Below are positions 9,047 to 17,285 of a stretch of DNA of 64,000 bases, piece by piece. The stretch is from Accumulibacter sp. (GTDB lineage: Bacteria; Pseudomonadota; Gammaproteobacteria; Burkholderiales; Rhodocyclaceae), in NCBI GenBank assembly GCA_024235715.1, contig JACKLW010000005.1, forward strand, positions 992,001 through 1,056,000. Direction: 5' to 3'. The translations under genes were made by a program, and so were the position numbers. The notes beneath the pieces are model-generated. The model worked only from the letters and a program-made list of their open reading frames with translations, did not search any database and was not told the origin of the DNA. Each line of letters opens with the position of its first letter. Within the stretch, counting starts at the first letter, position 1.

Positions 9047-9523
9047 GTGCAACTCGATCGCTACGACTGGCAGATCCTGCGCGTCCTGCAGCAGGACGGC
9101 CGGATCAGCAACCAGGACCTCGCCGACCGCATCGGCCTGTCGCCTTCGCCCTGCCTGCGGCGGGTGCGCGCGCTCGAGGAAGCCGGGCTGATCACCGGCT
9201 ACCGCGCGCTGCTCGACGCCAGGAAACTGGGTCTGTCGCTGATGGCGCTGATCCACATCTCGATGGACCGGCATACGCCCGAGCGCTTCACCAGTTTCGA
9301 CGCCGCCATGGCCGAAATCCCGGAACTGCTCGAATGCCTGCTGATCACCGGTCAGGATGCCGACTACCAGCTCAAGGTGGTGGTCAGGGACATGGATGCC
9401 TATCAGGAACTGCTGCTCGACCGCATCACCCGCATACCGGGCGTGACCGGCGTGCATTCGAGCTTCGTCCTGCGCCGGGTGGTCGACAGGACGGCGCTGC
9501 CGTTGCCGGGCACGTCGCCTTGA
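9047..9523 (+). CDS. Lrp/AsnC family transcriptional regulator
   Basis: The 158-residue protein has an N-terminal helix-turn-helix (LDRYDWQILRVLQQDGRI followed by NQDLADRIGLSPSPCLRRVRAL) and a C-terminal RAM ligand-binding domain containing TGQDADYQLKVVV. The GTG at 9047 is preferred because the protein then begins VQLDRYDWQ, as in typical Lrp proteins. A TTG at 8987 would add 20 unusual residues and overlap the palindromic operator candidate. It likely responds to an amino acid. Control of leuA is inferred from divergence. Confidence 0.9.
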   Translation: MQLDRYDWQILRVLQQDGRISNQDLADRIGLSPSPCLRRVRALEEAGLITGYRALLDARKLGLSLMALIHISMDRHTPERFTSFDAAMAEIPELLECLLITGQDADYQLKVVVRDMDAYQELLLDRITRIPGVTGVHSSFVLRRVVDRTALPLPGTSP

Positions 9524-9649
9524 GCATTCATCGAGACGGTGATCGGATCGACGCCAGCCGGCGACCGAAGCCGTGGCGGAGCCGTTCTGCTGCTGCGCGA
9601 GAAGCGCTGCCCGACGCCCGTGGAAAGTCAGGCCCGTTTCCCTGCTCGT

Positions 9650-10060
9650 TCACCTGGCAGCAGCTTCTGCCCAATTTTCCAGAGTGAGCCCGGATACCCG
9701 AGCAAACTCGCGCGTATTGTTTGACACCAGCGTCACGCCAAGCGCCAAAGCGTGCGCTGCAATCTGGGTGTCCAGGGGGCCTATGGGTGTTCCTGCACGT
9801 TCCAGCTCGTAGCGTATGCGGCCGTAGACCTTTGCTGCGTTCAGGTCAAAGTCGGCAAGCTCGAGCGGCGCAAGGAAGTGCTGCAAGGCACGCGAATTGC
9901 GCGGCGAGGCACTTTTTTCAACGCCAAAGCACAACTCGGCCACCGTAATGCTCGACACGCCAATGCCGGCACGAGCTCGCGCTCGCAGGGTAGTCACGAC
10001 CTGCGCCGGACGGTGCCGGATGGCATAGATACAAATGTTGGTATCCAACATGTAGCGCAT
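9650..10060 (-). CDS. vapC: VapC-type PIN-domain toxin ribonuclease
   Basis: The 136-residue protein is a PIN-domain endoribonuclease, the toxin of a type II toxin-antitoxin pair. Predicted metal-binding acids are Asp6 (MLDTNICIY), Glu42 (TVAELCFGVEKS) and Asp97 (GPLDTQIAAHAL), followed by the NNTREFARV segment. Length is normal for VapC. It lies 26 bp downstream of its antitoxin on the same strand. The cellular target, often tRNA or rRNA in this family, cannot be read from sequence. Confidence 0.92.
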   Translation of the reverse strand: MRYMLDTNICIYAIRHRPAQVVTTLRARARAGIGVSSITVAELCFGVEKSASPRNSRALQHFLAPLELADFDLNAAKVYGRIRYELERAGTPIGPLDTQIAAHALALGVTLVSNNTREFARVSGLTLENWAEAAAR

Positions 10061-10086
10061 GGCCAGCTATCTCCTGGACGGATGTC

Positions 10087-10326
10087 TCACCAGGAGTCTC
10101 GAGAATCCGAAGCCGCCGGCTGCGAACGTTCGGGGAACGGTGCCCTTGGGTCGAATTCGTCCAGAGCGGCAATCAATTGCTCTATCGATGGTCTACTCGC
10201 CGGGCTCAGGATGACGCGCTCGCCATCGCGCTCGATGAGCACCTCGCTCACTCCTTCGAAGCGAAAAGCCTTCGGCAGACGCACGGCCTGGCTGCGGCCG
10301 TTCTGGAACAACTTGGCGGTTTGCAC
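10087..10326 (-). CDS. vapB: VapB-type antitoxin (SpoVT/AbrB-like fold)
   Basis: The 79-residue protein has an N-terminal swapped-hairpin DNA-binding domain ([19 protein letters not shown]) typical of VapB/MazE antitoxins, and a C-terminal tail that would wrap the toxin. It starts at a GTG (10326) behind an AAGGAAG ribosome site. As in other vapBC operons, the antitoxin comes first and probably represses the operon together with VapC. An AT-rich stretch at 10340-10375 is the likely promoter/operator region. Confidence 0.9.
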   Translation of the reverse strand: MQTAKLFQNGRSQAVRLPKAFRFEGVSEVLIERDGERVILSPASRPSIEQLIAALDEFDPRAPFPERSQPAASDSRDSW

Positions 10327-10531
10327 GATAGCTTCCTTTCCAGAAAAATTTAGGCATAGACCGAATATATACCAACGAGGCGGCGCACACCAACTCTCCC
10401 CGAATCGGCCAGCTTCCCGGCTATCGCGTCAGTGAGTGCGGCTCCGGCGAGTGGCGGAGCCGAACGGAAAGCGGCCGCATCCGGCCAGCCGAAATCGTCT
10501 GCCGGCAGGGGCAACAAAACGCGGACTCCGG

Positions 10532-11425
10532 CTAGGACGCCACCACCGCTGCGCAGAGGCGCGACAGCAGCAAGCGCATCGAGTCCTCATCCGGCGCCAG
10601 GTGATGGACGGCAATGCCATCGGGCGTGCTCTGCCGGTTCGGCGAAGCGGCCGGCATGGCCCGCCATGCGGACGCCAGAGTGGCTTGCAGAAAGGCCCGA
10701 TCGGTACTGCCATCGACGACCAGCACGCATCGCCGCAGCGGCACTGCGGCCACCAGGTGGTGCAATTCCTGAACACAGCCGGCGTGCTCATCGGACAGGC
10801 TACGCAGATCCATCAGCACGACGACAGGGCCACTGACCAGAGCCGGCAGCACAGGCGTCCAGGTGTCGGCGTGACAGTAGAAACTGTTCACGCGGTAGCG
10901 GCCGTCGTTGTCGGGCGCGAGGTCGCGCTCGGCCAGGCGATGCTCAAGCGACCCCTGATCAACGATGAAATGGGCTGCCAGCCGTCCGGCCAGAAAGTCC
11001 ATCAACTGGTGTGGTTGCACTGTCCTGTGCACGATGTCCGGGCCGCAGATCAGGTCCACGCTGGCCAGACGCAGCCAGTATCGTGACAGACGGTCAAACA
11101 GCCGGTCGCTTCGCCGACCGAGCGAAAAGACGCGCAGGAAGACCAGGCTGGGTACCCGGCCAGCCTGTCGTAAACCGCCCCGCTGCAGCACCGTCAAGCT
11201 CACGCGGTAGGCGCCGAAGGCCAGCACGGCGACCAGCAGCCAGGGCAGCCCGGCGAGCACCAGTATCATCACGTACCAGATGGCAAACAGCAGCCACAAG
11301 GCGTCGAGAACGAGCGAGTGGTCGTTGGCGCGCTTGTCTCGATACGCCCGACGTGCGGCGCACATGAATGCCCACCCGTTGGCGGTGCTGGCCAGCAGGA
11401 GCAGCAGGAGCAAGGGCGCGATCAC
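10532..11425 (-). CDS. Unrecognised membrane protein, fourth gene of overlapping operon
   Basis: This 297-residue protein starts at a GTG overlapping the previous gene's TGA (GTGA). Hydrophobic helices lie near residues 3-18 and 45-75. A cytoplasmic-looking domain follows with the segment PSLVFLRVFSLGRRSDRLFD, then a region containing SVDLICGPDIVHRTVQPHQL, and a C-terminal alpha/beta portion (VVVLMDLRSLSDEHAGC, RCVLVVDGSTDRAF) that resembles a nucleotide-fold or TIR-like core without clear catalytic residues. I do not recognise a named family. The same frame stays open far upstream, but that extension has no protein-like composition. Confidence 0.7.
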   Translation of the reverse strand: MIAPLLLLLLLASTANGWAFMCAARRAYRDKRANDHSLVLDALWLLFAIWYVMILVLAGLPWLLVAVLAFGAYRVSLTVLQRGGLRQAGRVPSLVFLRVFSLGRRSDRLFDRLSRYWLRLASVDLICGPDIVHRTVQPHQLMDFLAGRLAAHFIVDQGSLEHRLAERDLAPDNDGRYRVNSFYCHADTWTPVLPALVSGPVVVLMDLRSLSDEHAGCVQELHHLVAAVPLRRCVLVVDGSTDRAFLQATLASAWRAMPAASPNRQSTPDGIAVHHLAPDEDSMRLLLSRLCAAVVAS

Positions 11426-11805
11426 GCCCGCAGCGGGAGGCCGCTGGCGACGGCCGCAAGGCTCAGCCACTCTGCTCCGGAGGCCGTAAGCTGCAGCCAT
11501 AGCAGCAGGGTCAAACCACCGGCGGCCACCGCCGTCGCGAAGCCCAGCAAAAGGGGCCCCACGGAACGCAGGTGGCGGTTGCTGAACAGCCACCACATCA
11601 ATGTCGGTGGCGCATTGGCGAACATCCAGACGCCGAGCGCCTGCAGCGGCGTGATGCCATAGAAGTACTCGACGCCGCTGCGGGCGAAAAGATGCGGCGC
11701 GAGAGCCAACAGCATCGACGCCAGCAGCCAGAGCAGGAATGGCGCCGCGATCCAGAGCACGCGAGTCCGGCGGCGAGCCGCTGCAGTGGTCAGCAGCGCC
11801 GGCAC
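11422..11805 (-). CDS. Unrecognised small membrane protein, third gene of operon
   Basis: This 127-residue protein starts at GTG 11805, 12 bp after the preceding gene. It has about four hydrophobic segments: near residues 17-36, 46-68, 78-102 and a weaker one at the C-terminus. The start is uncertain because no strong ribosome site is visible. Its TGA overlaps the GTG of the following gene, which argues that it is a real member of the operon. No family is recognised. Confidence 0.6.
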   Translation of the reverse strand: MPALLTTAAARRRTRVLWIAAPFLLWLLASMLLALAPHLFARSGVEYFYGITPLQALGVWMFANAPPTLMWWLFSNRHLRSVGPLLLGFATAVAAGGLTLLLWLQLTASGAEWLSLAAVASGLPLRA

Positions 11806-11817
11806 GATGGGGCCACA

Positions 11818-12189
11818 TCAGACCCACAGGACGAGCAGGAATCTGCCCGGCGTGCGCAACTTTGGAAACGCCAACACCGCAGCGACCGCGAACACCAGTG
11901 CAAAAGCCACTCCGCCGGCGACGATCGCCCATTCGGCGCGGCGCGCCGCCGCGTACGCGACGTCGGGCCAGGCTTCCACGCGCAAGGCCGGCGACTCGGT
12001 GGCATTGCCGGTCGCCGCGCGCATCCATGCCCGTGGCGCAGCGGCGGCATGTTCGCCCATCGTGCGCAGGACGCGCTGGCGGTAGGCAAACAGCACGCAT
12101 TCGAATCCCAACAGGCTCAGCAGCGATGCGCTGATCGTGGCCGCAAGCAGCCCGAGCATCAACAACTGCGGCGTCAGCGCTTCGTTCAT
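11818..12189 (-). CDS. Unrecognised small membrane protein, second gene of operon
   Basis: This 123-residue protein starts at an ATG that overlaps the stop of the preceding gene (ATGA). A hydrophobic helix at residues 7-28 (LLMLGLLAATISASLLSLLG) and another at about 85-121 flank a loop of roughly 50 residues rich in Ala, Arg and Trp. It has no recognised family. Its place between overlapping genes and its clear membrane segments support expression as part of a complex. Confidence 0.62.
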   Translation of the reverse strand: MNEALTPQLLMLGLLAATISASLLSLLGFECVLFAYRQRVLRTMGEHAAAAPRAWMRAATGNATESPALRVEAWPDVAYAAARRAEWAIVAGGVAFALVFAVAAVLAFPKLRTPGRFLLVLWV

Positions 12190-12682
12190 CGCTCGCGCGT
12201 GCCGACAGTCTCCAGTTCGAGCAGGACCTTGCCCTTCCAGTCCTTGATGAGCGAGTGGCAAGGGTAGCTGTCGTCGTCCAGGAACCGGCAGCGATAGCGA
12301 TAGCGGTAGGACATGGCCAGGTTGAATGCGCTGTCCCACAGCATCGTACGGCTGCTTTCGTCCCACTCCCCGTCCGCAAGGTAGTAGACGACGCCCGTCG
12401 AGGCGAAGATCCAAAGGGGTAGGAGCAGGCGACGGCATCGAAGGTCATCATGCTCGGGTCGCGTGTGCCGTCCGCCTTCACACCACTGTCGCCCTGCAGG
12501 AAACGATCACCCAGAATCCACGTGTTCGTTGTCAGCGACTTCGCAACCGACGCGACCGGCTGCGTGGTCGTGGTCGTCACCTGCCAGCGGCCACGCCAGC
12601 GATCGAGTACCTTAAGGGCCGCCAGCGCACAGTTGTGCCAGAACGGTGAGCATATCCCAAGGCACTTCGCAGGTTCGCGCAT
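12186..12682 (-). pseudogene. Frameshifted unrecognised protein, first gene of operon
   Basis: Translation from the ATG at 12682 (GGAGG ribosome site 8 nt upstream) reads plausibly to the segment MTFDAVACSYPF near 12416. It then continues plausibly in another frame as WIFASTGVVYYLADGEWDES up to a TGA at 12186 that overlaps the next ATG. One missing T in a CCCCTTT run (plus-strand 12413-12420) would join them into a protein of about 165 residues. The second frame has no ATG, GTG or TTG of its own. This is either a true frameshift or a sequencing or assembly error. Function unknown. Confidence 0.6.
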
Positions 12683-13220
12683 TTCGCCGCCTCCGACCCG
12701 ATGCGACACGCCCCCCGGACGCTACAACCGACCGGCCGGCGATGTCAAATGCGGGCACATCCTGACGCCCTGCCGGCGATCAGTTGGCGAACCAGGGCAA
12801 GCCGCTCGGGGTGGTCGGCGACCAAAGTCCGCAGCGCTGTGTTGCGGCCGCGCCATCAACGGCTCTGACCCACCAGCGATTCCCAGTCCGCAGCGTCATC
12901 ATCCGGCTTGCAGGGCCCTTCGGCGGCGACCGGCGGCCCTTCGTGTTTGAGCAGACCGATCGGGTCCGCGAATCGGTGTCCTGTCCTGGTGTGCAGGCAA
13001 TGGTTGAGCGGGACAACAAACGCACTGCAAACCAGCGTGATTTGCGTTCCGGCAGGCAAGAGTCAAGACCCGCCCCCGGAACTCGCGGAACTCGGGAACT
13101 CGGAGCCGGGCACGCACGAATGCCAGCTTCGACCACCGCACCTTGGGACCAACAAGACCGCCGGCCACCTGAAACACGACATCCTGCGCATGCCAAGGGT
13201 CGCCGAGCATCCGTTCGTGT
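12683..13220. other. Non-coding or decayed stretch upstream of the unknown operon
   Basis: This stretch of 538 bp contains no convincing intact gene. Minus-strand fragments such as MLGDPWHAQDVVFQVAGGLV (around 13205) and FVVPLNHCLHTRTGHRFADP (around 13010) look somewhat protein-like but lie in different frames. This is compatible with a decayed gene that I cannot name. It should also contain the promoter of the downstream operon; none is obvious. Confidence 0.4.
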
Positions 13221-14087
13221 TCAGGAAATGAGAGCTTTCGCCTGATCCACCCACTGTTCCCGCTTGATGCGTCCTGAGAAGCGGATGACCTGGTCCTCGA
13301 GGCGCGCGATATCCTCGTCACTGAGTTCCGCTATCTGTTTCAGGGTGGTAATGCCGGCACCCTTGAGTTTCTTTTCCAGGCCCGGACCGATCCCGGAGAT
13401 CTTCTTGAGGTCATCCTCCGACGCGACCGGCTCAGCCGTTGCCTGTTTGGCCCTGGCGCCCTTTGCTGTCTTCTCGTTGCCGGTCTGGGCGTCAACCGCC
13501 TCCTGCTCGACCGTGCCGGTTACCCCCAGAGCGCCGAATTTGAACCAATGACTCCACAGCCGTTGCTGGGTCTCGATCGACTTCAGCATGGACTTCTGAA
13601 TCTGACTGGACAGTTTCGTCACTTCCCAGGCGGAAAGCTTCTTGAAGTCCGCCATTTCGGACCAGTCCCTCAACAGGGCCATTTGCGGCTCGATAGACGC
13701 CCGGACGGCTTTCTCCCATTCTCCGAAATCCGCCACATCGGCAGATCCGCCGCCGCCCCTGAGAACCCGGAGCCACTGGTCCCACAGCCGAGTCTGGTTG
13801 TCGAGCCAGCGCTGCATGGAATTTCTCGCATCTCCACTCAGTTCGGCGAACGTCTTCGGCTTGAGTTTTCGATCACCGGCGCGCTCCGACCACTGATCCA
13901 GCCACTCCCGCTGCAGATCCAGCGACTGTATGACCGCCTGTTCCAACAGCTTGTTCACATTCGCCAGGGTCTGTTGCTGCCACGCGTTCATATCAGATGG
14001 AAACACGAAACCCGGGGAGCCTTCCCGCCACATCCTGTCCTGCATATCGCGCAGGTCCTTGAAGATCCCCTTGTAGTTCTTGAACAT
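13221..14087 (-). CDS. Phasin-like protein with C-terminal helix-hairpin-helix domain
   Basis: The 288-residue protein has a long helical, Trp/Gln-rich N-terminal part (residues 1-185). It carries repeated patterns such as LDLQREWLDQW and ETQQRLWSHWFKFG that recall phasin or PhaE-type polyhydroxyalkanoate granule proteins. A low-complexity linker (about 186-222) follows, then a C-terminal helix-hairpin-helix domain with KKISGIGPGLEKKLKGAGI, as in HhH domains that bind nucleic acid or mediate docking. A granule-to-DNA tether role is an inference. It stands alone, flanked by gaps. Confidence 0.72.
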   Translation of the reverse strand: MFKNYKGIFKDLRDMQDRMWREGSPGFVFPSDMNAWQQQTLANVNKLLEQAVIQSLDLQREWLDQWSERAGDRKLKPKTFAELSGDARNSMQRWLDNQTRLWDQWLRVLRGGGGSADVADFGEWEKAVRASIEPQMALLRDWSEMADFKKLSAWEVTKLSSQIQKSMLKSIETQQRLWSHWFKFGALGVTGTVEQEAVDAQTGNEKTAKGARAKQATAEPVASEDDLKKISGIGPGLEKKLKGAGITTLKQIAELSDEDIARLEDQVIRFSGRIKREQWVDQAKALIS

Positions 14088-14442
14088 CGCGCTTTCTCCG
14101 GCAGTTGGCTATGGTTTGCTCGCAGAGTATAGGCAGGATAAAAGAGCCTTGTCCACCCGTGAGCCCTGCCCACCGCATGATCGGCAGATTGCCGCGGCTC
14201 ATTCATCGCATTGCCCTTCGTGGCGTTTTCCAGATCGGTGATGCGGCTGGTCATTGTGCGGCCTGCACGTGAAATAGCGGATGGCACGGCCCTTCCCCGA
14301 GCAATCGCAGCACGCTGCTTCCGTGCGGACGCGTCGCGCCGCGCGCGGAGGTGAACAGCGTTGGCGGATCCGTTTCCAGCCGTTGCCGGCTGCGACGGCC
14401 TCGCGCAGCATGTCCACGTACTCGACCACATGCACGCGTTCA
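14088..14442. other. Gap with a possible decayed small gene
   Basis: This stretch of 355 bp holds no intact gene that I can support. On the minus strand, a run starting MPPDERVHVVEYVDMLREAV (from about 14450) and a second-frame run ending LRLLGEGPCHPLFHVQAAQ before a stop near 14255 both look protein-like. They lie in different frames, which suggests a frameshifted remnant. No family is recognised. Confidence 0.3.
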
Positions 14443-14868
14443 TCAGGCGGCATCAGGCAAGCGCAGCTTGCCGGAGGTCCGGTGGATCGGAATGTTAGGG
14501 GGCGGGCCACGCGAGGCACAACGCTCCTGCCACGAATAGAATGACCCAGGACAGGTATTGGCCGCGAGTATGAATAGCGGTAGCAGGCCGGCGATGAGTA
14601 GAGTCCAGCCGATAACACTGGTAAGCGCCCGTGCCGAAGCCAAGCCGGCAAGCTGTACGAGCAGGGCGGAAATGCCAAAAGCGAAGACAGTGGTGAAATG
14701 CCGCGCGAACCTGAGAGTGCGGCGGGTAAAGTCTGTTCCACCGAATAGTGCTGGAAAGTCGCGACGAAAGAGGCGGATCAGGATGCAGCGTTCACCAAGA
14801 ATCGAGTGAGCGAGTCCAGGGAGAGCCACAAGTACTGCTGCGACATACAGCATATTCTCCCGAGCCAC
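14443..14868 (-). CDS. Small conserved-looking membrane protein, function unknown
   Basis: The 141-residue protein has about four hydrophobic segments (near residues 5-22, 55-75, 80-105 and a short one). The loop HSILGERCILIRLFRR followed by FGGTDFTRRTLRFARHFTT is a pattern seen in uncharacterised proteobacterial membrane proteins. The last 25 residues (from about CASRGPPPNIPIHRTSG) are encoded by a hairpin-rich repeat-like DNA element and may not belong to the original protein. No operon partner is evident. Confidence 0.6.
   Translation of the reverse strand: MARENMLYVAAVLVALPGLAHSILGERCILIRLFRRDFPALFGGTDFTRRTLRFARHFTTVFAFGISALLVQLAGLASARALTSVIGWTLLIAGLLPLFILAANTCPGSFYSWQERCASRGPPPNIPIHRTSGKLRLPDAA
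14456..14500. repeat. Hairpin-rich repeat-like element, attC-like or dispersed repeat
   Basis: Two perfect adjoining inverted repeats lie at the 3' end of the upstream membrane gene. They are GGCAAGC-GCA-GCTTGCC at 14456-14472 and CCGGA-GG-TCCGG at 14471-14482, followed by GTTAGGG at 14494-14500. A GTTRRRY-like heptamer next to nested hairpins at a gene's 3' end is reminiscent of integron attC sites, but only one heptamer is clear. A dispersed palindromic repeat is an equally good explanation. Confidence 0.35.
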
Positions 14869-15196
14869 CTTTGTTCCATAAGATGAAAAGGCGCCAGGCT
14901 CAATTGGCCTGCACTCATGCCATGCTGTTCACACATCGGTCTCGGACCTAGCGCTGCTGATCGTGCACCGAGGCCGCAACGGCAACGTTCATTTCTTCGA
15001 TGGCGGCTCATGGCCGACACCGCCCCGACACCGATCATCTTCAGCGCTTTTCTACCGCCTTGCCATCAAGTGAAATCCAGCCCGGATGCCCATACGAAAC
15101 AAACCGGCACCTTCACGGTCGGGCGCCGATGGGATGCGACCAGGCTGCTGCGGCCAATCTGCGCGAAAAGGGCTGGAGTCCGGGCATGGCGCGCCT
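14869..15196. other. Gap without recognisable gene
   Basis: This stretch of 328 bp lies between two minus-strand genes. Short open frames occur on both strands, but none has family-like motifs or a ribosome site. I see no terminator, RNA structure or repeat in it. Confidence 0.4.
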
Positions 15197-15958
15197 TCAC
15201 GATACGGGTTTCGGACGCTTCTCGATTACCAGACACTGCATCAAGCGACGTTCCGCGTCACTGGCTTCTCCCTCCGCATCAATACCGAGAAAATGCCGGC
15301 GAAACGCAGCCAGGGCGCCCGCCGGGTCCGAAACGTCGTAGCCGATGTCCTGAAGCGCGAGCAGCGAATCGAAGGAATCAGGCAGCGGCGGCAGCGGCTG
15401 TTCGTGGCACCACAGACCGAAGCCCGCACTCGCCAGGCGTTCCCAGGGGAAGAGCCGGCTCGGATCGACCTTTCGACGCGGGGCGATATCTCCGTGCCCG
15501 AGGAAATTGTTCGTGGGAATCCGGTAGCGCTCTTGCAGTTCCTTGAGCAGATCGAGGAGAACGGTGATCTGTGCCTCCGGGTAGGCTTCGGCCCCGGTAT
15601 TGTCGAGCTCGATGCCGATCGACGCCGAGTTGAGATCGGTGTTGCCGCCCCAGTAGGACCTCCCCGCGTGCCAGGCACGCCTTTCTTCATTGACGAGCTG
15701 GTACAGGGTGCCGTCGCGTCCGATCAGGTAGTGCGAGCTGACTTCGCGCGCCGGGTCGGTGAGTGTCCTGAGGGCCTGCGCGGCGGTGCGATTCGTGGTG
15801 TCGTGGACGATCACGAAATTCGGCCGACGTGCATTGTGGTTCGGGGATGGGACCTGGATGGCTCGTTCCGACTGGCCCGCCGGTAATCCGACGCATGCGG
15901 CAAGCAGGAGGCACAGGAAACCGAGACAGACACGACCATGAATAGCGCGAGAAATCAC
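15197..15958 (-). CDS. N-acetylmuramoyl-L-alanine amidase, lipoprotein (AmiD/AmpD-like)
   Basis: The 253-residue protein has a lipoprotein signal peptide with lipobox LLAAC (Cys22), so it should be anchored in the envelope. It has an Amidase_2 (type 2 amidase) domain with the zinc ligand in VIVHDTTNRTAAQ, followed by SSHYLIGRDGTLYQLV, RRAWHAGRSYWGG, SIGIELDNTG and the C-terminal HGDIAPRRKVDPS. These are typical of AmiD/AmpD enzymes that cleave the bond between muramic acid and L-alanine. The first zinc ligand has HDT where HYT is more usual. It likely acts in murein turnover. Confidence 0.9.
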   Translation of the reverse strand: MISRAIHGRVCLGFLCLLLAACVGLPAGQSERAIQVPSPNHNARRPNFVIVHDTTNRTAAQALRTLTDPAREVSSHYLIGRDGTLYQLVNEERRAWHAGRSYWGGNTDLNSASIGIELDNTGAEAYPEAQITVLLDLLKELQERYRIPTNNFLGHGDIAPRRKVDPSRLFPWERLASAGFGLWCHEQPLPPLPDSFDSLLALQDIGYDVSDPAGALAAFRRHFLGIDAEGEASDAERRLMQCLVIEKRPKPVS

Positions 15959-16163
15959 CTCAGACTCCGTAGGTTGGCGTTGCGAAGACGGTCCTTATGG
16001 CCCCGGCCAGGAGAATCGCAAGCAGGCTGGTAAACCGCATACGGCATTTGCCTGAGCGCGGCGGGCTTGCCGACGGTCCCCGCCAGCGGGCAGCGCACAC
16101 CACCCTCAGGTGCCGCGGGCGCCGCCCGCTGGCGACCAAAAGCGCGTTCGCGAAGAAGCTTGT

Positions 16164-17285
16164 TCATCCCTGCAGATCACCCGCCATGCCGCCGGCGGCG
16201 TCGACCGGCGTCAGGCAGATGGCGGACTTCTGCAGCTGCAGCGCCACACGGGCACCGGGGACGACGCCGCGCCGCTGGGCCACCGATGCGCCGATGCCGA
16301 ACGACAGCGCTGCATCGGGTCGATCGGCGGCGTGGGCGGTCACCGTTGCGTGCCCGCGCCAGGCAAGGCGCTCGCTGACGGTGGCGTTGAGCGTGTTCTC
16401 GCGATCCGCCTGATACTCGCGTACGAGGATGACACCGCTCTCGGGCACGACCCAGCAGACGCTGTCGCCGACGGCGAAGCCGGCGTGATGCCCCGCCTGC
16501 AACGGCTTGCCGAGCCACTCGATGAGCGTCGTGTCGGTCGCCGGCGATTGCGCCAGCACCTTGCCGACGAAGATGTTCGGCTGGTCGGTGAGGCGCGCGA
16601 CCAGCGCGCTCGCCGGCCGCGCCAGCAGTTCCCCAGGTGCTGCCGTCTGCAGCGTGTGACCATGGTGCAGGACGGTCATGGTGTCGGCGAGCAGCGCGGC
16701 TTCCTCGAGGTCGTGGGTGACCAGCACGATCGGAATGGCCAGCGAACGGCGCAGCGCGATCAGCTGGCGCAGCAGTTTGCGCCGCGTCACCTGGTCGACC
16801 GCCGAGAAGGGTTCGTCGAGCAGCAGCAGCTGCGGCTCGCGCGCCAGCGCGCGGGCGATCGCCACACGCTGCTGCTGGCCGCCGGAGAGTTCGGCCGGCC
16901 GACGCGCTTCCAGGCCATCGAGCCTGGTTCGCGCCAGCCACTGGCGCGCCTTTTCTGCGCGCTCGCCCGGCGGCAGATGCTGCAACGCGATGCTCACGTT
17001 GTCCTGCGCGCTGAGGTGCGGAAACAGCGCGTAATGCTGGAAGACGAAGCCGACACGCCGCCGCTGCGGCCTGACATCGATGCCGCGGCCGGCGTCGAAC
17101 CAGATCGCGTCGCCACAGCGCACGCTGCCGGCCGTCGGCCGATGCAGGCCGGCCAGGCAGCGCAGGATGGTCGACTTGCCGCTGCCTGACGGGCCGACCA
17201 GTGCCAGCAGCTCGCCACTGTCGCAGACGATGTCGGCGGCCAGCGGGATCGGTGCCGACTGTTCGAGCCTGGCGACGAGCTTCAT
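16164..17285 (-). CDS. modC: Molybdate ABC transporter ATP-binding protein
   Basis: ModC is the ATPase of the molybdate importer on the cytoplasmic face. The 373-residue protein has Walker A GPSGSGKST (about residue 31), the Q-loop VFQHYALFPHL, the ABC signature LSGGQQQRVAIARAL, Walker B LLLLDEPFSAVD and a switch His in VTHDLEEA. A C-terminal TOBE/Mop-like domain (about 285-365) senses molybdate. The ATG at 17285 overlaps the modB stop (ATGA). It is the last gene of modA-modB-modC. Confidence 0.93.
   Translation of the reverse strand: MKLVARLEQSAPIPLAADIVCDSGELLALVGPSGSGKSTILRCLAGLHRPTAGSVRCGDAIWFDAGRGIDVRPQRRRVGFVFQHYALFPHLSAQDNVSIALQHLPPGERAEKARQWLARTRLDGLEARRPAELSGGQQQRVAIARALAREPQLLLLDEPFSAVDQVTRRKLLRQLIALRRSLAIPIVLVTHDLEEAALLADTMTVLHHGHTLQTAAPGELLARPASALVARLTDQPNIFVGKVLAQSPATDTTLIEWLGKPLQAGHHAGFAVGDSVCWVVPESGVILVREYQADRENTLNATVSERLAWRGHATVTAHAADRPDAALSFGIGASVAQRRGVVPGARVALQLQKSAICLTPVDAAGGMAGDLQG

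Noticed and set aside
10532-12709. A single 725-codon open frame spanning the whole unknown operon
   Set aside because: Only its ends read like protein. The middle is Arg/Ala-rich antigenic noise, while the other frames carry clear membrane segments with overlapping start and stop codons, so it is several genes rather than one.
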